Source of the DNA: Dryocosmus kuriphilus
Lineage: Eukaryota > Arthropoda > Insecta > Hymenoptera > Cynipidae
Assembly: GCA_038277395.1 (NCBI GenBank)
Contig: CM076191.1
Location: 28,034,583-28,098,582, forward strand
Direction: 5' to 3'
DNA: 64,000 nucleotides
Shown here piece after piece: positions 55,182 through 64,000 of this stretch. Numbering within the stretch: position 1 is the stretch's first letter; each line of letters begins with the position of its first letter. A program made the translations under genes and the position numbers. The notes under the pieces are model-generated. The model made no database searches. It saw only the letters and a program-made list of their open reading frames with translations, and was not told where the DNA came from.

Positions 55182-56110
55182 TTTCAAATAAGTTAATGCA
55201 TCACACCATCCATTCAACGCTCTTATCTTTTTCACACCATATTATATTACAATATTGGTCTCATACTTGCTATGAACGGGGGGGTAAAAAAAAAAAAAAA
55301 AAAAAAAAGGCATAATGCTTATGAAATGTTTAATCTGGATATATATTGAGAGAATATTCTTTCATTGTGGTACAGTAATACTAGCTCTTTAGTTTATTGA
55401 TATGACGAGTAAAACGAAACAGATCAATGTAACCCTGAAAAATTCTTGGAAATATTTTTATAGGCTAAAATATAAGAGCATAAATTTCATCAATAACTTT
55501 AGGTCTTGGAATTTACTTAATATCTGATTTCCTGCATGTGCATGACCTCATGTGACTTGTGCGATCGAACCCTCAACATACAAACATTAGACTTACGTTT
55601 TGTTAAATTACTCTGAAAAAATAAAATGTCTAATATGTATCTAGAATCCATTTATAGATAAGAGCAAAGACCGTCAAACGTACGCGCTACGTTTTACTTT
55701 GACATGGAAAGACTTTAAATTATTTCTGCATATTTTGAACTTTACAATTGCTCTTCTAATTAATTTTTTATTTAGCATGGACATGAACCCTTTTTTTCTC
55801 AAGAATCATATTAGTAACATTACAAATTCCAAAACGTGTTTGAGATACTTGTAAAATACTTAACCAGAATCTTCTTTAGTCTATTATAAATCCCTATGGA
55901 ACAAAATATATATACATTCAAATAACTTAATGCACCGTATCATCCACTCAACGCTCTTATCTTTTTCACAGCATATTATATTACAATATTGGCATCATAC
56001 TTGCTATGAAAAATGTTTAATCTGGATATATATTGAGAGAATATTCTTTCATCGCTGTAAAGTAATACGAGCTTTTTAGTTTATTAATATGACGAGTAAA
56101 ACGAAAAGTA
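54845..56110. repeat. Direct duplication inside the right subterminal region
   Basis: 54845-55440 recurs at about 55655-56105 (shared: GTCAAACGTACGCGCTACG, AATTGCTCTTCTAATTAATT, TTTAATCTGGATATATATTG), period about 800 bp, with divergence and small indels. No gene is seen. Confidence 0.8.
55108..55181. repeat. (AT)n microsatellite
   Basis: About 37 AT units without interruption. In the second duplicated unit the same place has only a short AT stretch (about 55908), so it grew after the duplication. Confidence 0.95.
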
Positions 56111-56420
56111 TAATAGTATAATAAGAATCAGAATAATAATATCGCTCTGAATCATACTGAAAACCAAAGTGCAGATTAAAATTTTTAGATTTAATAACTC
56201 TTTCAGCTGCTGCTCCATATAGTATAGTATAGTATAGTTTTGTTTGGTATATTGTAGCGATCAACGAATGGATTTTCAAAACATTCCATAACTATGAGTC
56301 ATAGAAACCGGATATTTTTAATGACATAAATTCCTCAATAATTCTCCCTATGCTTTATAGAACAATGATCCCTTTGTAATTTCATTAGATTTGAGACCTA
56401 CTTTTAAATTTTATTTTAAC

Positions 56421-57225
56421 GCATTACGGAAGCAATAAATTATATCAATCAGTAATGCCTCATTTCATCTCTCAAGAATTCCTTGTAACCTGATACTATT
56501 GCTTGTGAAATTTCTCAGAATTTTATGTAACTTGATACCCATTGTTTATGTTAAGATAAGAAAACTATGACATATCAGACGTCAATATTCTTATCACCGG
56601 AACTGACTCACCATGACAATGGCGTCATCCTATTTTTATCCCCTCCACTCGATTCACACAGATACACACTCACACCAAACTCAAACGTACTGCATACGTT
56701 GGACGGTCTTTGCTCTTATCTATAAGAAGAAATTCCTTAGCGTTTTTCCTTTGATATTTTGCCGATAGGAAGCTGACGTCATATTTATAAAACGTCGGGT
56801 ATACGTCGAACGGTCTTTACTCTTATCTTTAAATGTAATGTTTAAACATTCCACCATTATACACCACTCATCCGACCTCATTTATCTGATGTTTTCAATA
56901 ACAAATTCCTTATTAGTTATCCCTTTGATATTTACCGACAGGAAGCTGACGTCATATTTTTCAAAGATTTTGATTGATAAAACTCGCAATTGCGCATTAT
57001 AATTACTCAAGTCATCGAGAACATTCTAGAAGCTTAGCATACGAGAAAGAAGGGGTGTAGGGTGGCAAGGGAAATTGCTTTCGCCAATTTCATTACGCAC
57101 TATAATTAATGACGTCACATCGAACATTCTAGAAGCTCAGCGCGGGCATGAACCATTTTAGCTCTCGATGTCGGTAACTGTCGGTAACAGGGATCTTGAG
57201 TTAGAAACCTCCTTGCTCATCTACT
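56421..57225 (-). repeat. Right terminal inverted repeat of the Polinton
   Basis: Partner of 27238-28160, about 120 bp shorter through indels. Ends CCTTGCTCATCTACT, then ATAATT. Confidence 0.92.
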
Positions 57226-57231
57226 ATAATT

Positions 57232-57733
57232 ATTTTTAAAAATTATGGTTAATAGTTATGTAAGAACACCGCATCTGAGATTTACAAATCTAAATCCTTA
57301 TTAATTAAATAATTATTAATTAACAATTAATTTAAAAAGTAAACTTAATAATATAAAAGATTAAACAAATCTCGTTCAGCGAATGACACAGTTTTGAAAG
57401 TGGATATATTATGTCGCCCAGTAATCTTAAAATTTTACATTGTACCTATAACCATGGTGAAGGGTTAAATCCTTTTTTGTATGCAGGATTACTGTTTCAA
57501 ACTGCACCGTCTACTTTGTAGAGCAGTACTCATCGCAGTGTTAAAGGGTATACCGTACAAGCTTTAAAGTTTAAACTATATAAATCACATTTTTGAGTTC
57601 ACAACGAAACAAAAGTAACGTATGCCAGCTCACGAGTGAATCCTTACAATATGGAGCAATAATTTAAACAGCACCTAACAGTGCTTTTTCACTTTTCAGT
57701 TTCAAACTGTAATATCTGCTTTATGCATTGCTA
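57232..57733. other. Flank right of the Polinton
   Basis: AT-rich, no gene or repeat recognised. It should be continuous with the left flank (before 27232) at the pre-insertion site. Confidence 0.5.
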
Positions 57734-58110
57734 CACAGAAAAAAAACTAGAGTGTTAATTAGAATCAATTTTCGCGTTCTAATGGAGATGCAACAAAAAG
57801 GAATTACTGCGATGTGATATCCATTCATTTTCGAAAATTTGTCCGAAATTATTTCGTCCAAAAGATCCAGTTTTGTTGACAGACTGTGTTGAAAAGAAAC
57901 ACATTTCAACTGTTTTTTGTGAAAATAAGCTTATCTCAACAATGAGCGTCGAGAGGGTCGAGAGAACTTGAACGTCAAAGATTTTAATAGTTGGAGATAG
58001 ATGCGCGCGCATGTTTTTATCAACATCTGATTTTGAAATATTTTAAACTTCTAAAGAAACCGACTTTTCAGTACAACCGCAACGACATATAGCCTCTAGT
58101 TTTTTCTGTG
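57734..58110. mobile_element. 377-bp MITE of Tc1/mariner type, TA duplication
   Basis: Starts CACAGAAAAAAAACTAGAG and ends CTCTAGTTTTTTCTGTG, with TA on both sides (57732-57733 and 58111-58112). No coding capacity. Confidence 0.8.
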
Positions 58111-58214
58111 TACAAGAGCTATTTCGAGCAGTATACTTTCAGATTACTGCACTGTTAGAAATTATCAGAATTTTCTGAAACATGTAACAGGAGGCTTATA
58201 CAGTCACCGTAACA

Positions 58215-59411
58215 AAAAATCTGCCCGCTTCGCGGGCACATTCTCGTCGTGCGCTTCGCGCGAAGTGTGAGCGCACCTAGGGCGCGCGTCTGTTGGCACT
58301 CGCGCTTCGCGCTCGATAAATTATTCACCTCGCGCTACGCGCTCGGTGTTTATGGATCCTATAAACCTTTACATTAAAAATTCCAAAAGGAACTATTTTA
58401 CTTAAGGCTCTATCACCCTTAAGGAATACATTCTCATCATGACACTCGCGCTTCGCGCTCGATAATTACATTTTTTTTTAAACACATTGTAGATTGGTAA
58501 AGTTTTTTTGTGATTTTCCAAATTTTCACAATACAGGATTTCGATTGCTAAAAGTAAAACGATGAGTCTTATAAATAAATTGTGTAGCTCTTTCCAAGGT
58601 GAACAATTTTGCTTACTAATATTTTCTCTTCTTTATACTTCATAACATATTTCACGAATAACTCAAAAACTACGCGTCTGCTCAAAAAAATGATAGAGAG
58701 CAAATTTGTAGACCTTTTAAAGGCGAACAACTTTGTTTATTATCATTTTTCCGTATTTTGCATAGTTTGGCGGGAAATTTGAAAATTTTGATTTTTAATA
58801 ACGTTTTATCGATTAAAACAAAAAACCGTGCATTTTACCAAAAAATGGTTAAAACAAAATTTGTAGATATTTTTGAATTGAACAACTTTGTTCTTTACCA
58901 ATTTTTTGTACCTTGAATATTTTGGCAGGAAACCAGAGTTTTTTAATTTTAATAGCGTTTTCTTGATTAAAACAAAAACTGTTCATTTTATTAAAAAACG
59001 GTTAAGACAAAATTTGTAGATATTTTTGAGATGAACAATTTTACTTTCTTACATTTTTTTTGTATCTCTCATAGTTTAGCCGGAAAATGGATTTTTTGAT
59101 TTTGTGAAAACAGTTTTTGATGGATAAAACCATAACCGTTGGTCGAAAACCGCTGGTTAACGAACTAGTCCTTTCTTTTTACCCCTTAAAGAAGTGTACC
59201 AAAGCGCATTCCAATCCGATTAATCCTTCGAAAGTTATCGCGGTCACAGACGACGGCGACAACGACAACGACGACAACAGACAGACAGACACGGTCGTAA
59301 AAACCGTTTTTTCTGACTCAGGGGGTCTCAAAACGTGGAGATTTCATGAAATCCGCGAAAGTCCAATTTTACATAAATCTAATACCTTCTCTGATGAGAA
59401 TGTAAAAAATT
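58215..59411 (+). repeat. Palindrome-rich dispersed repeat, copy 3
   Basis: Inverse of copy 2. Starts AAATCTGCCCGCTTCGCGGG, goes through hairpins CGCTTCGCGCG, GGCGCGCG and CTCGCGCTTCGCGCTCG, a 140-bp stretch that contains a second hairpin, the internal units of about 130-160 bp and the acidic ORF, and ends TGATGAGAATGTAAAAA. This copy keeps more of the hairpin end than copies 1a and 2. Confidence 0.8.
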
Positions 59412-59545
59412 CTGTTACGGATTCAGAAATTTCTATTATTGGTAACAGCATAAACCTCCTGCTACATGTTACAAAAATTCTGTTACGAATTCAGGAATTT
59501 CTGTTACAATTAAAGTTTTCCAAGTCAGTGACATATACTGACTAA
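59117..59545 (+). CDS. Conserved acidic ORF of the palindrome repeat (copy 3)
   Basis: 142 codons from ATG, but similarity to the copy at 24059-23736 ends with SDENVK near 59410, where the repeat ends; the rest is flank. Shared features: KKCTKAHSNPI, DNRQTDTVVK and GGLKTWRFHEIRES around a variable Asp/Asn run. Function unknown. Kept frames in two diverged copies hint at past coding. Confidence 0.4.
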   Translation: MMDKTITVGRKPLVNELVLSFYPLKKCTKAHSNPINPSKVIAVTDDGDNDNDDNRQTDTVVKTVFSDSGGLKTWRFHEIRESPILHKSNTFSDENVKNSVTDSEISIIGNSINLLLHVTKILLRIQEFLLQLKFSKSVTYTD

Positions 59546-60684
59546 CATGCACATTATAGTAATCAGTCTTGTTTTACAATAAATAATTACCTAGAGCTTA
59601 AATAATTTTTGTTTAATTTATAATTTGTCAGACATTACAAAAACGAAATTTACTTAATTCACATAAATAAAATAAGGTTTTATGGTTACAGTAACAAAAA
59701 GTAGGTTAGATTTTTCAATTTTCCTTGTACTTACGTTTGTTTAAGCGGTTTGACCGCTGCCAGAGAGACTTCAACTTTATTTCCTTATAAATCCTTTTTT
59801 AAAATCGTATTCTTATTATCATAAAGCCGATATAATATACGAACACATTAGGCTTTGGTGAATTTCATTCCATCGAAAGCGTCGAAAGTGAGAACAAGCG
59901 CGGGAAGTCAAGAATAGGACGCCATGGTATTCTGATTCTGTAACTCTAAGAAATCATTTACGTCACACTTTCATAATTTTACGTATTACTGACAAACATT
60001 GATCTCACAGTTTCGAAATTTTAAAGAAAAGTCAGAAAATTTGTTACAATTTCATAATTTTAAGTAACGTTTCGGAAATTGATATCACAATCTCATAATT
60101 TTAGATCACATTCAGTAAATTTCTGTCCCGATTTCGTAATTTTAAGTAACATTTAGTAAATTTACCACAAAAGAAGAATTATTACGTTACTTCTGTAACA
60201 TAAAAGCTTCGTAAATTGAGGGTCCGGATGCAATAACGAGACGAACGCTCGAAAACGTGTAAAAGAATTGTCCGCGTGACTTCTGAAATGAAAATTTAAA
60301 AATTTTTTAAACTGATTTTAAAAAAAATCTTACAGTATAGAAAATAGAAGGACAAAACTTTTTCCTATGTTCAATTTTTTTTTTGTCTGATGATTATTTT
60401 TAATAATAAAATTGAAAAAGTATGAAAATATTGTTCGCTTATTTAGTTATTTTTTAAAACATAAATCGTCATAAGTTAATGAAATATTATTGAAACTGTT
60501 TGAAATTTGGCCTACGCATGCAGTATACCATAGAGATGCCCACAAAGTAAACAAAAATCTGAAAATCTTCTTTTGTTTAATAATATTTAATTGCAAATTG
60601 TGGACGGTCGGTAACTATGTTTTTCGATCTTCCATGAGAAAAAGTATCGAGGAAACATTGGAGTTGAGAAAACTTCCAGCGACA
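59412..60684. other. Non-coding AT-rich stretch with degenerate tandem repeats
   Basis: At 60000-60175 a unit of about 45-50 bp (ATTTCATAATTTTAAGTAAC and variants) recurs about three to four times. Variants of TTCTGTTACGAATTCAG occur near 59410 and 59475. No gene. Confidence 0.5.
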
Positions 60685-61089
60685 GATTTGTTCCTCACTA
60701 TTTAAGGAAGATTTTTGGAAATTTTCAGATCGATTCATTAAAAATTGGCTGAAATATCCATTTTGTAAGAAAACATGCGACGCCGTTTATTAGCAAGTTC
60801 AAGCGCTACAGGACGTTCGGACGTTCCCTCCGTGTTACTATACCTATTCGTATACTCAGTGAGGACTCGACTTTCGAATAAAATACATTTTAACTCCTTT
60901 AGAAAACTGTTATTTTATCCTAAATAATAGGTAGTTAGACGCTGCAATCATTAAATTATCTTTATTTTAATTACATTAGCATGTAACTTAAAATATAAAA
61001 AAAATATCTTCGCAAGTTCTTCCACCCTGTGTTTTGTATCATTTTTCCGTAGAAAAAAATGTAAACAAACCTTGCAGTATGCTTGTTAT
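60685..61089 (+). repeat. Left long terminal inverted repeat of the right-end transposon
   Basis: Mirrored by 63592-64000 with a few differences (shared: GATTTGTTCCTCACTATTTA, AACATGCGACGCCGTTTATT, AGCGCTACAGGACGTTCG). It may extend left beyond 60685, because its partner is cut by the window end. Confidence 0.9.
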
Positions 61090-61243
61090 TATTTTTACTG
61101 CAGAATGGAGTCAGTTTCGCAAATTATGTTGGACTGTTCAGATCGTTCTTCAAATTATTTTCATTATACTAAATACTTTTTCACTATTAGTGCCGAAAGT
61201 AATAAAAGAAAATTTTCGATTTTTATTAATTTGATTAATAATT

Positions 61244-63429
61244 ATGGCAGAAAAACAAATAGGCCGAAAAAAGATTCTAAATGAAAGTCAATGGAATAGA
61301 AATGTGACAAAAAGTGAGAGAAACAAGGTAATGAAAAAATTGTATCTTAAATAGCTAATATATTGGGCTCTTAAATTGTTCAAAATTTTTTAAGAATTGT
61401 GTTTTAAATGCAAATAAAAGTTAATTTGAGAACTCTGCACAGATAAGAATAATAGCTTCGGCAGGTACTAAAGGAAAAATTGTCTGTCTAAAAATGTTAG
61501 GTCGAGTATTATCCTTCGATTAGTTATGCCGGATTTGAATTTTTCTTCGAATTTGAATTTTTTAATAACGACAAATTTTTTGTCACCAAAGTTAGAAAAT
61601 AATTTTTCAAATACTCTCACACTGTCAAAGTTAAGAGCACTAGGTGCTGAATGTCTATCAACTTTTGTTATTTATACGGGAAAATTTAAAAAAGTTGATT
61701 TTGTAATATTTGTTGAAAAAATAAAATCCGACAAAATATGCCGAAAAAGAATACACTAGGTTTTTTATGTCAGGAGCATGAAAAAACTTGTCTTTTTTTC
61801 TTAGGGACTGGAGTATGTTTCACAATCAGGAAAATCAATCCTCAGGAAAGATTTTACTCTTATTGATACCTGTTGTAATAAGAAATGCTTCTCGACAATC
61901 GATGTTTCTGAACAGAAGAAATTCCATGATTACTTTTGGAGTTTGGGTGATTATCTAGCCCAAAACGTTTTAATTAGTTCACTGATTACTAGAAAAAATT
62001 GTGCAAGCGATAGCAATAATAGTGGTAAATTTGCAACATGGACTTATTATTTTCAAAGTACAAATCGCATTATTGTTTGTAAAAAATTTCTTTTTAAAGT
62101 TCTTGGTATTGATAAGAAAAGATTAGAGACTGTAGAAAAAAAAAAATGTCTAAAAATGAGAACTTAGGAGATAATCGAGGAAAGCATGATAGTCACGTGG
62201 TAAAATTAACTGAAGAAGTCAAAACAATAATCCAAAAACATTGCTATAGTCTACCTCACAAAGAATCACACTACACTCGCGAAGATTCAAAACTTAATTA
62301 TTTCGAGTCCTCAGATTTAACTGTACATGATTTGTATCATTTGTTTTTGGATTATTATGCATCAATTACAGGAAATTTAGAAGCTCCAATAGACGAATCT
62401 ACATATTGCAAATATTGTAACCATAACGTGAATTTTTCATTTAAGTTGGCACGAACAGACGTTTGTAATGTTTGCTGTGCATTTGATGCAAACGAAATCG
62501 GAAAACAAGATTTTGAAGATCATCGAAAACTGGTAGAAGAATACAAAAACTTAAAGCAAAAAATGTTGCAAACTAACAATGTATTACATCTCGAATTCGA
62601 CTTTGCTCAGAATCTTCCGCTTCCTAAAACTCCTGTAAATGTACAGTTTTTTTGCCGACTTTTGTGGCTTCATGTGTTCAACGTGCATGTGCATGGCAAT
62701 TCGAACAGTTATATGTTTTATTTCTTAGAAGGAACGTTGAAAAAAGGCGCTAATACGGTTTGTAATTTAGTCCATAATGCTATACATGAAGAATTGGTGC
62801 TAAGTCATTATGAAAAAATTTTCTTTTATTCTGACGGCGCTGGAGGACAAAATAGAAATTATTTGATGGTTTCCTTTCTGTCATTGTTATCAACAAAATA
62901 CCAAACCGAAATTCAGCACCTCTACCCAGTGCGTGGACACTCTTATTGCATATGTGACGCAAATTTCGGATTATACGGTAAAAAAAAGAAAATGAAGGAA
63001 AAAATTGAAACGGTTGAAGAGTACGTTGATTTAATAAAAAATTCTAGAAAAAATCCCTTCATAATGGTTAACGCGTCAGACAAAGAGATCAAGGATTTTG
63101 ATAAACATCTAGAATTGAATAAACAAATCAAAAATATCAAAATCAGTCAAGTGGTTAAAATTGATTACTTCCCCAACGGTAACATTGACGTTTATTACGC
63201 CTACGATGAGAACCCCGTCAGTTTTCCATCAATAAACGGTAATAATTCTTTCGATTCCCTAGATAGTGCTCCACCGGCTGGAGGTGTTGGAATAAGTAAA
63301 GAAAAATTAAAAGACGTCGAAAAACTATTAAATTATTTAAGTCCAAAAGCTCGTCTTTTTTATGACAATTTAATACAAAATGCATTAATAAAACCAGATA
63401 ATAAAAAGAAAAAAATTGATGAATTTTAA
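61244..63429 (+). CDS. DDE-like transposase of an uncharacterised arthropod family, spliced, one frameshift
   Basis: A short basic exon (ATG at 61244, donor at 61328), probably a second small exon near 61442-61463, and a main exon from about 61806. The main exon begins GLEYVSQSGK and has KCFSTIDVSEQKKFHDYFW, then an A run (62138-62147) where the frame shifts by one base. The second part (62146-63429) has Cys pairs (CKYCNHNVNF, CNVCCAF), LPLPKTPVNVQFF, FYSDGAGGQNRNY and PVRGHSYCICDANFG, the pattern of acidic catalytic boxes in a widespread insect transposase-like family. I cannot name the superfamily. Only the A-run shift breaks it, and that may be a sequence error. Confidence 0.65.
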
Positions 63430-63591
63430 AGGAAAAAATTCCACGATAAAAAGCGATAAACAAAATGTGCTAATATTCGATAGTTAGTAATAATTAAACT
63501 AGGTTAGCATTTAAATGTTCCTGTAAAAAAACGTTCAACAAAAGGTTGATATATTATAAGAATAAAGAATTTGCGAAGCAAAATTTTTTCT

Positions 63592-64000
63592 ATTATAACC
63601 AGCATACTGCAAGGTTTGTTTACATTTTTTTCTACGGAAAAATGATACAAAACACAGGGTGGAAGAACTTGCGAAGATATTTTTTTTCTATTTTAAGTTA
63701 CATGCTAACGCAATTAAAATAAAGATAATTTAATGATTGCAGCGTCTACCTACCTATTATTTAGGATAAAATAACAGTTTTCTAAAGGAGTTAAAATGTT
63801 TCGTTATTCGAAAGTCGATTCCTCACTGAGTTTTCGAATAGGTATAGTAACACGGAGTGAACGTCCGAACGTCCTGTAGCGCTTGAACTTGCTAATAAAC
63901 GGCGTCGCATGTTTTCTTACAAAATGGATATTTCAGCCAATTTATAATGAATCGATCTGAAAATTTCCAAAAATTTTCCTTAAATAGTGAGGAACAAATC
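63592..64000 (-). repeat. Right long terminal inverted repeat, cut by the window end
   Basis: Partner of 60685-61089. The match continues to the last base, so the element end and its target duplication are outside the window. Confidence 0.9.

Larger units (their letters stand above)
27238..57225. mobile_element. Polinton/Maverick with 6-bp TSD, carrying nested Penelope and Ty3/Gypsy elements
   Basis: Both flanks carry ATAATT (27232-27237 and 57226-57231). The element starts AGTAGATGAGCAAGG and ends with the complement. Inverted repeats are about 0.8-0.9 kb. The 6-bp duplication, AG/CT ends, long inverted repeats and a morphogenesis gene set (packaging ATPase, protease, capsid proteins, PolB piece) fit the Polinton class, which shades into adintoviruses. 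Subtracting the nested part (about 18 kb) leaves near 12 kb, shorter than the usual 15-20 kb; most of PolB and the integrase are missing. Several genes are frameshifted, so it is a decayed copy. Confidence 0.9.

Noticed and set aside
27238..57225. Integrase and full PolB of the Polinton
   Set aside because: I looked for HHCC/DDE and PolB catalytic blocks outside the Ty3/Gypsy element and saw none. The only integrase here belongs to the LTR element.
57721..58012. Minus-strand ORFs of 62 and 77 codons
   Set aside because: They lie inside a TA-flanked MITE and have no known similarity.

Overview
This 64 kb window is AT-rich arthropod DNA, most likely from an insect, and I find no host gene in it. 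It is a stack of mobile elements, many inserted into one another. The insect call rests on the mix of families: P-element, ZMYM-type hAT, mariner, DIRS, a non-LTR element with an R1-like ORF1, Penelope-like elements, an env-bearing Ty3/Gypsy element, and a Polinton whose genes look like those found in arthropod genomes. Long G or C runs recur inside small inverted-repeat elements.

Left part (1-23.4 kb). A broken P-element transposase (1-2184) holds a small G-run MITE. A dispersed repeat with short GC-rich palindromes (3.1-6.6 kb) is split by a CACTA-like element (4144-6094, TSD TG) that carries a 164-bp tandem array. A decayed LINE (8.3-10.1 kb) is split by a C-run insert, a G-run MITE (9260-9438) and, downstream, a DIRS element (10.2-13.7 kb) with gag, RT and tyrosine recombinase remnants. 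An ORF1-only non-LTR insertion (14129-16084) has a 12-bp TSD and a poly(A) tail. A hAT element (16529-21495, TSD CGTATACT) holds a mariner and a 540-bp MITE with a 134-bp G run.

Middle part (23.4-27.0 kb). An element with short inverted termini holds a second copy of the palindrome repeat and a Penelope-like RT. The 5' part of that RT is duplicated head to head. Hammerhead-like cores lie around it.

Main structure (27,238-57,225). This is a Polinton/Maverick, a virus-like DNA transposon. It is bounded by ATAATT target duplications and long inverted repeats that start AGTAGATGAG. The repeats carry heat-shock elements and CRE-type TGACGTCA sites. Surviving genes are three small left-end ORFs, a conserved acidic protein, an FtsK/HerA-type packaging ATPase, a VP1-like phospholipase A2 protein, an adenain-like protease, a putative minor capsid protein, a putative double-jelly-roll major capsid protein, a further conserved protein and a piece of the PolB C-terminus. 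Several are frameshifted, most of PolB is gone and no integrase is seen. Inside it sits a Penelope-like element, and inside that a Ty3/Gypsy element on the minus strand with gag, protease-RT, a first RNase H, a second cellular-type RNase H fused to integrase, and a truncated F-like env. Its LTRs are 2.13 kb. The left LTR has the layout of a solo LTR and the right one belongs to a provirus at the same base of the Penelope RT. The window therefore holds two versions of one insertion, through real duplication or through joining of two haplotypes.

Right part (57.2-64 kb). A TA-flanked MITE, a third copy of the palindrome repeat with a conserved acidic ORF, and an element with inverted repeats over 400 bp long (60,685 to beyond the window end) coding a DDE-like transposase of the kind widespread in arthropods.
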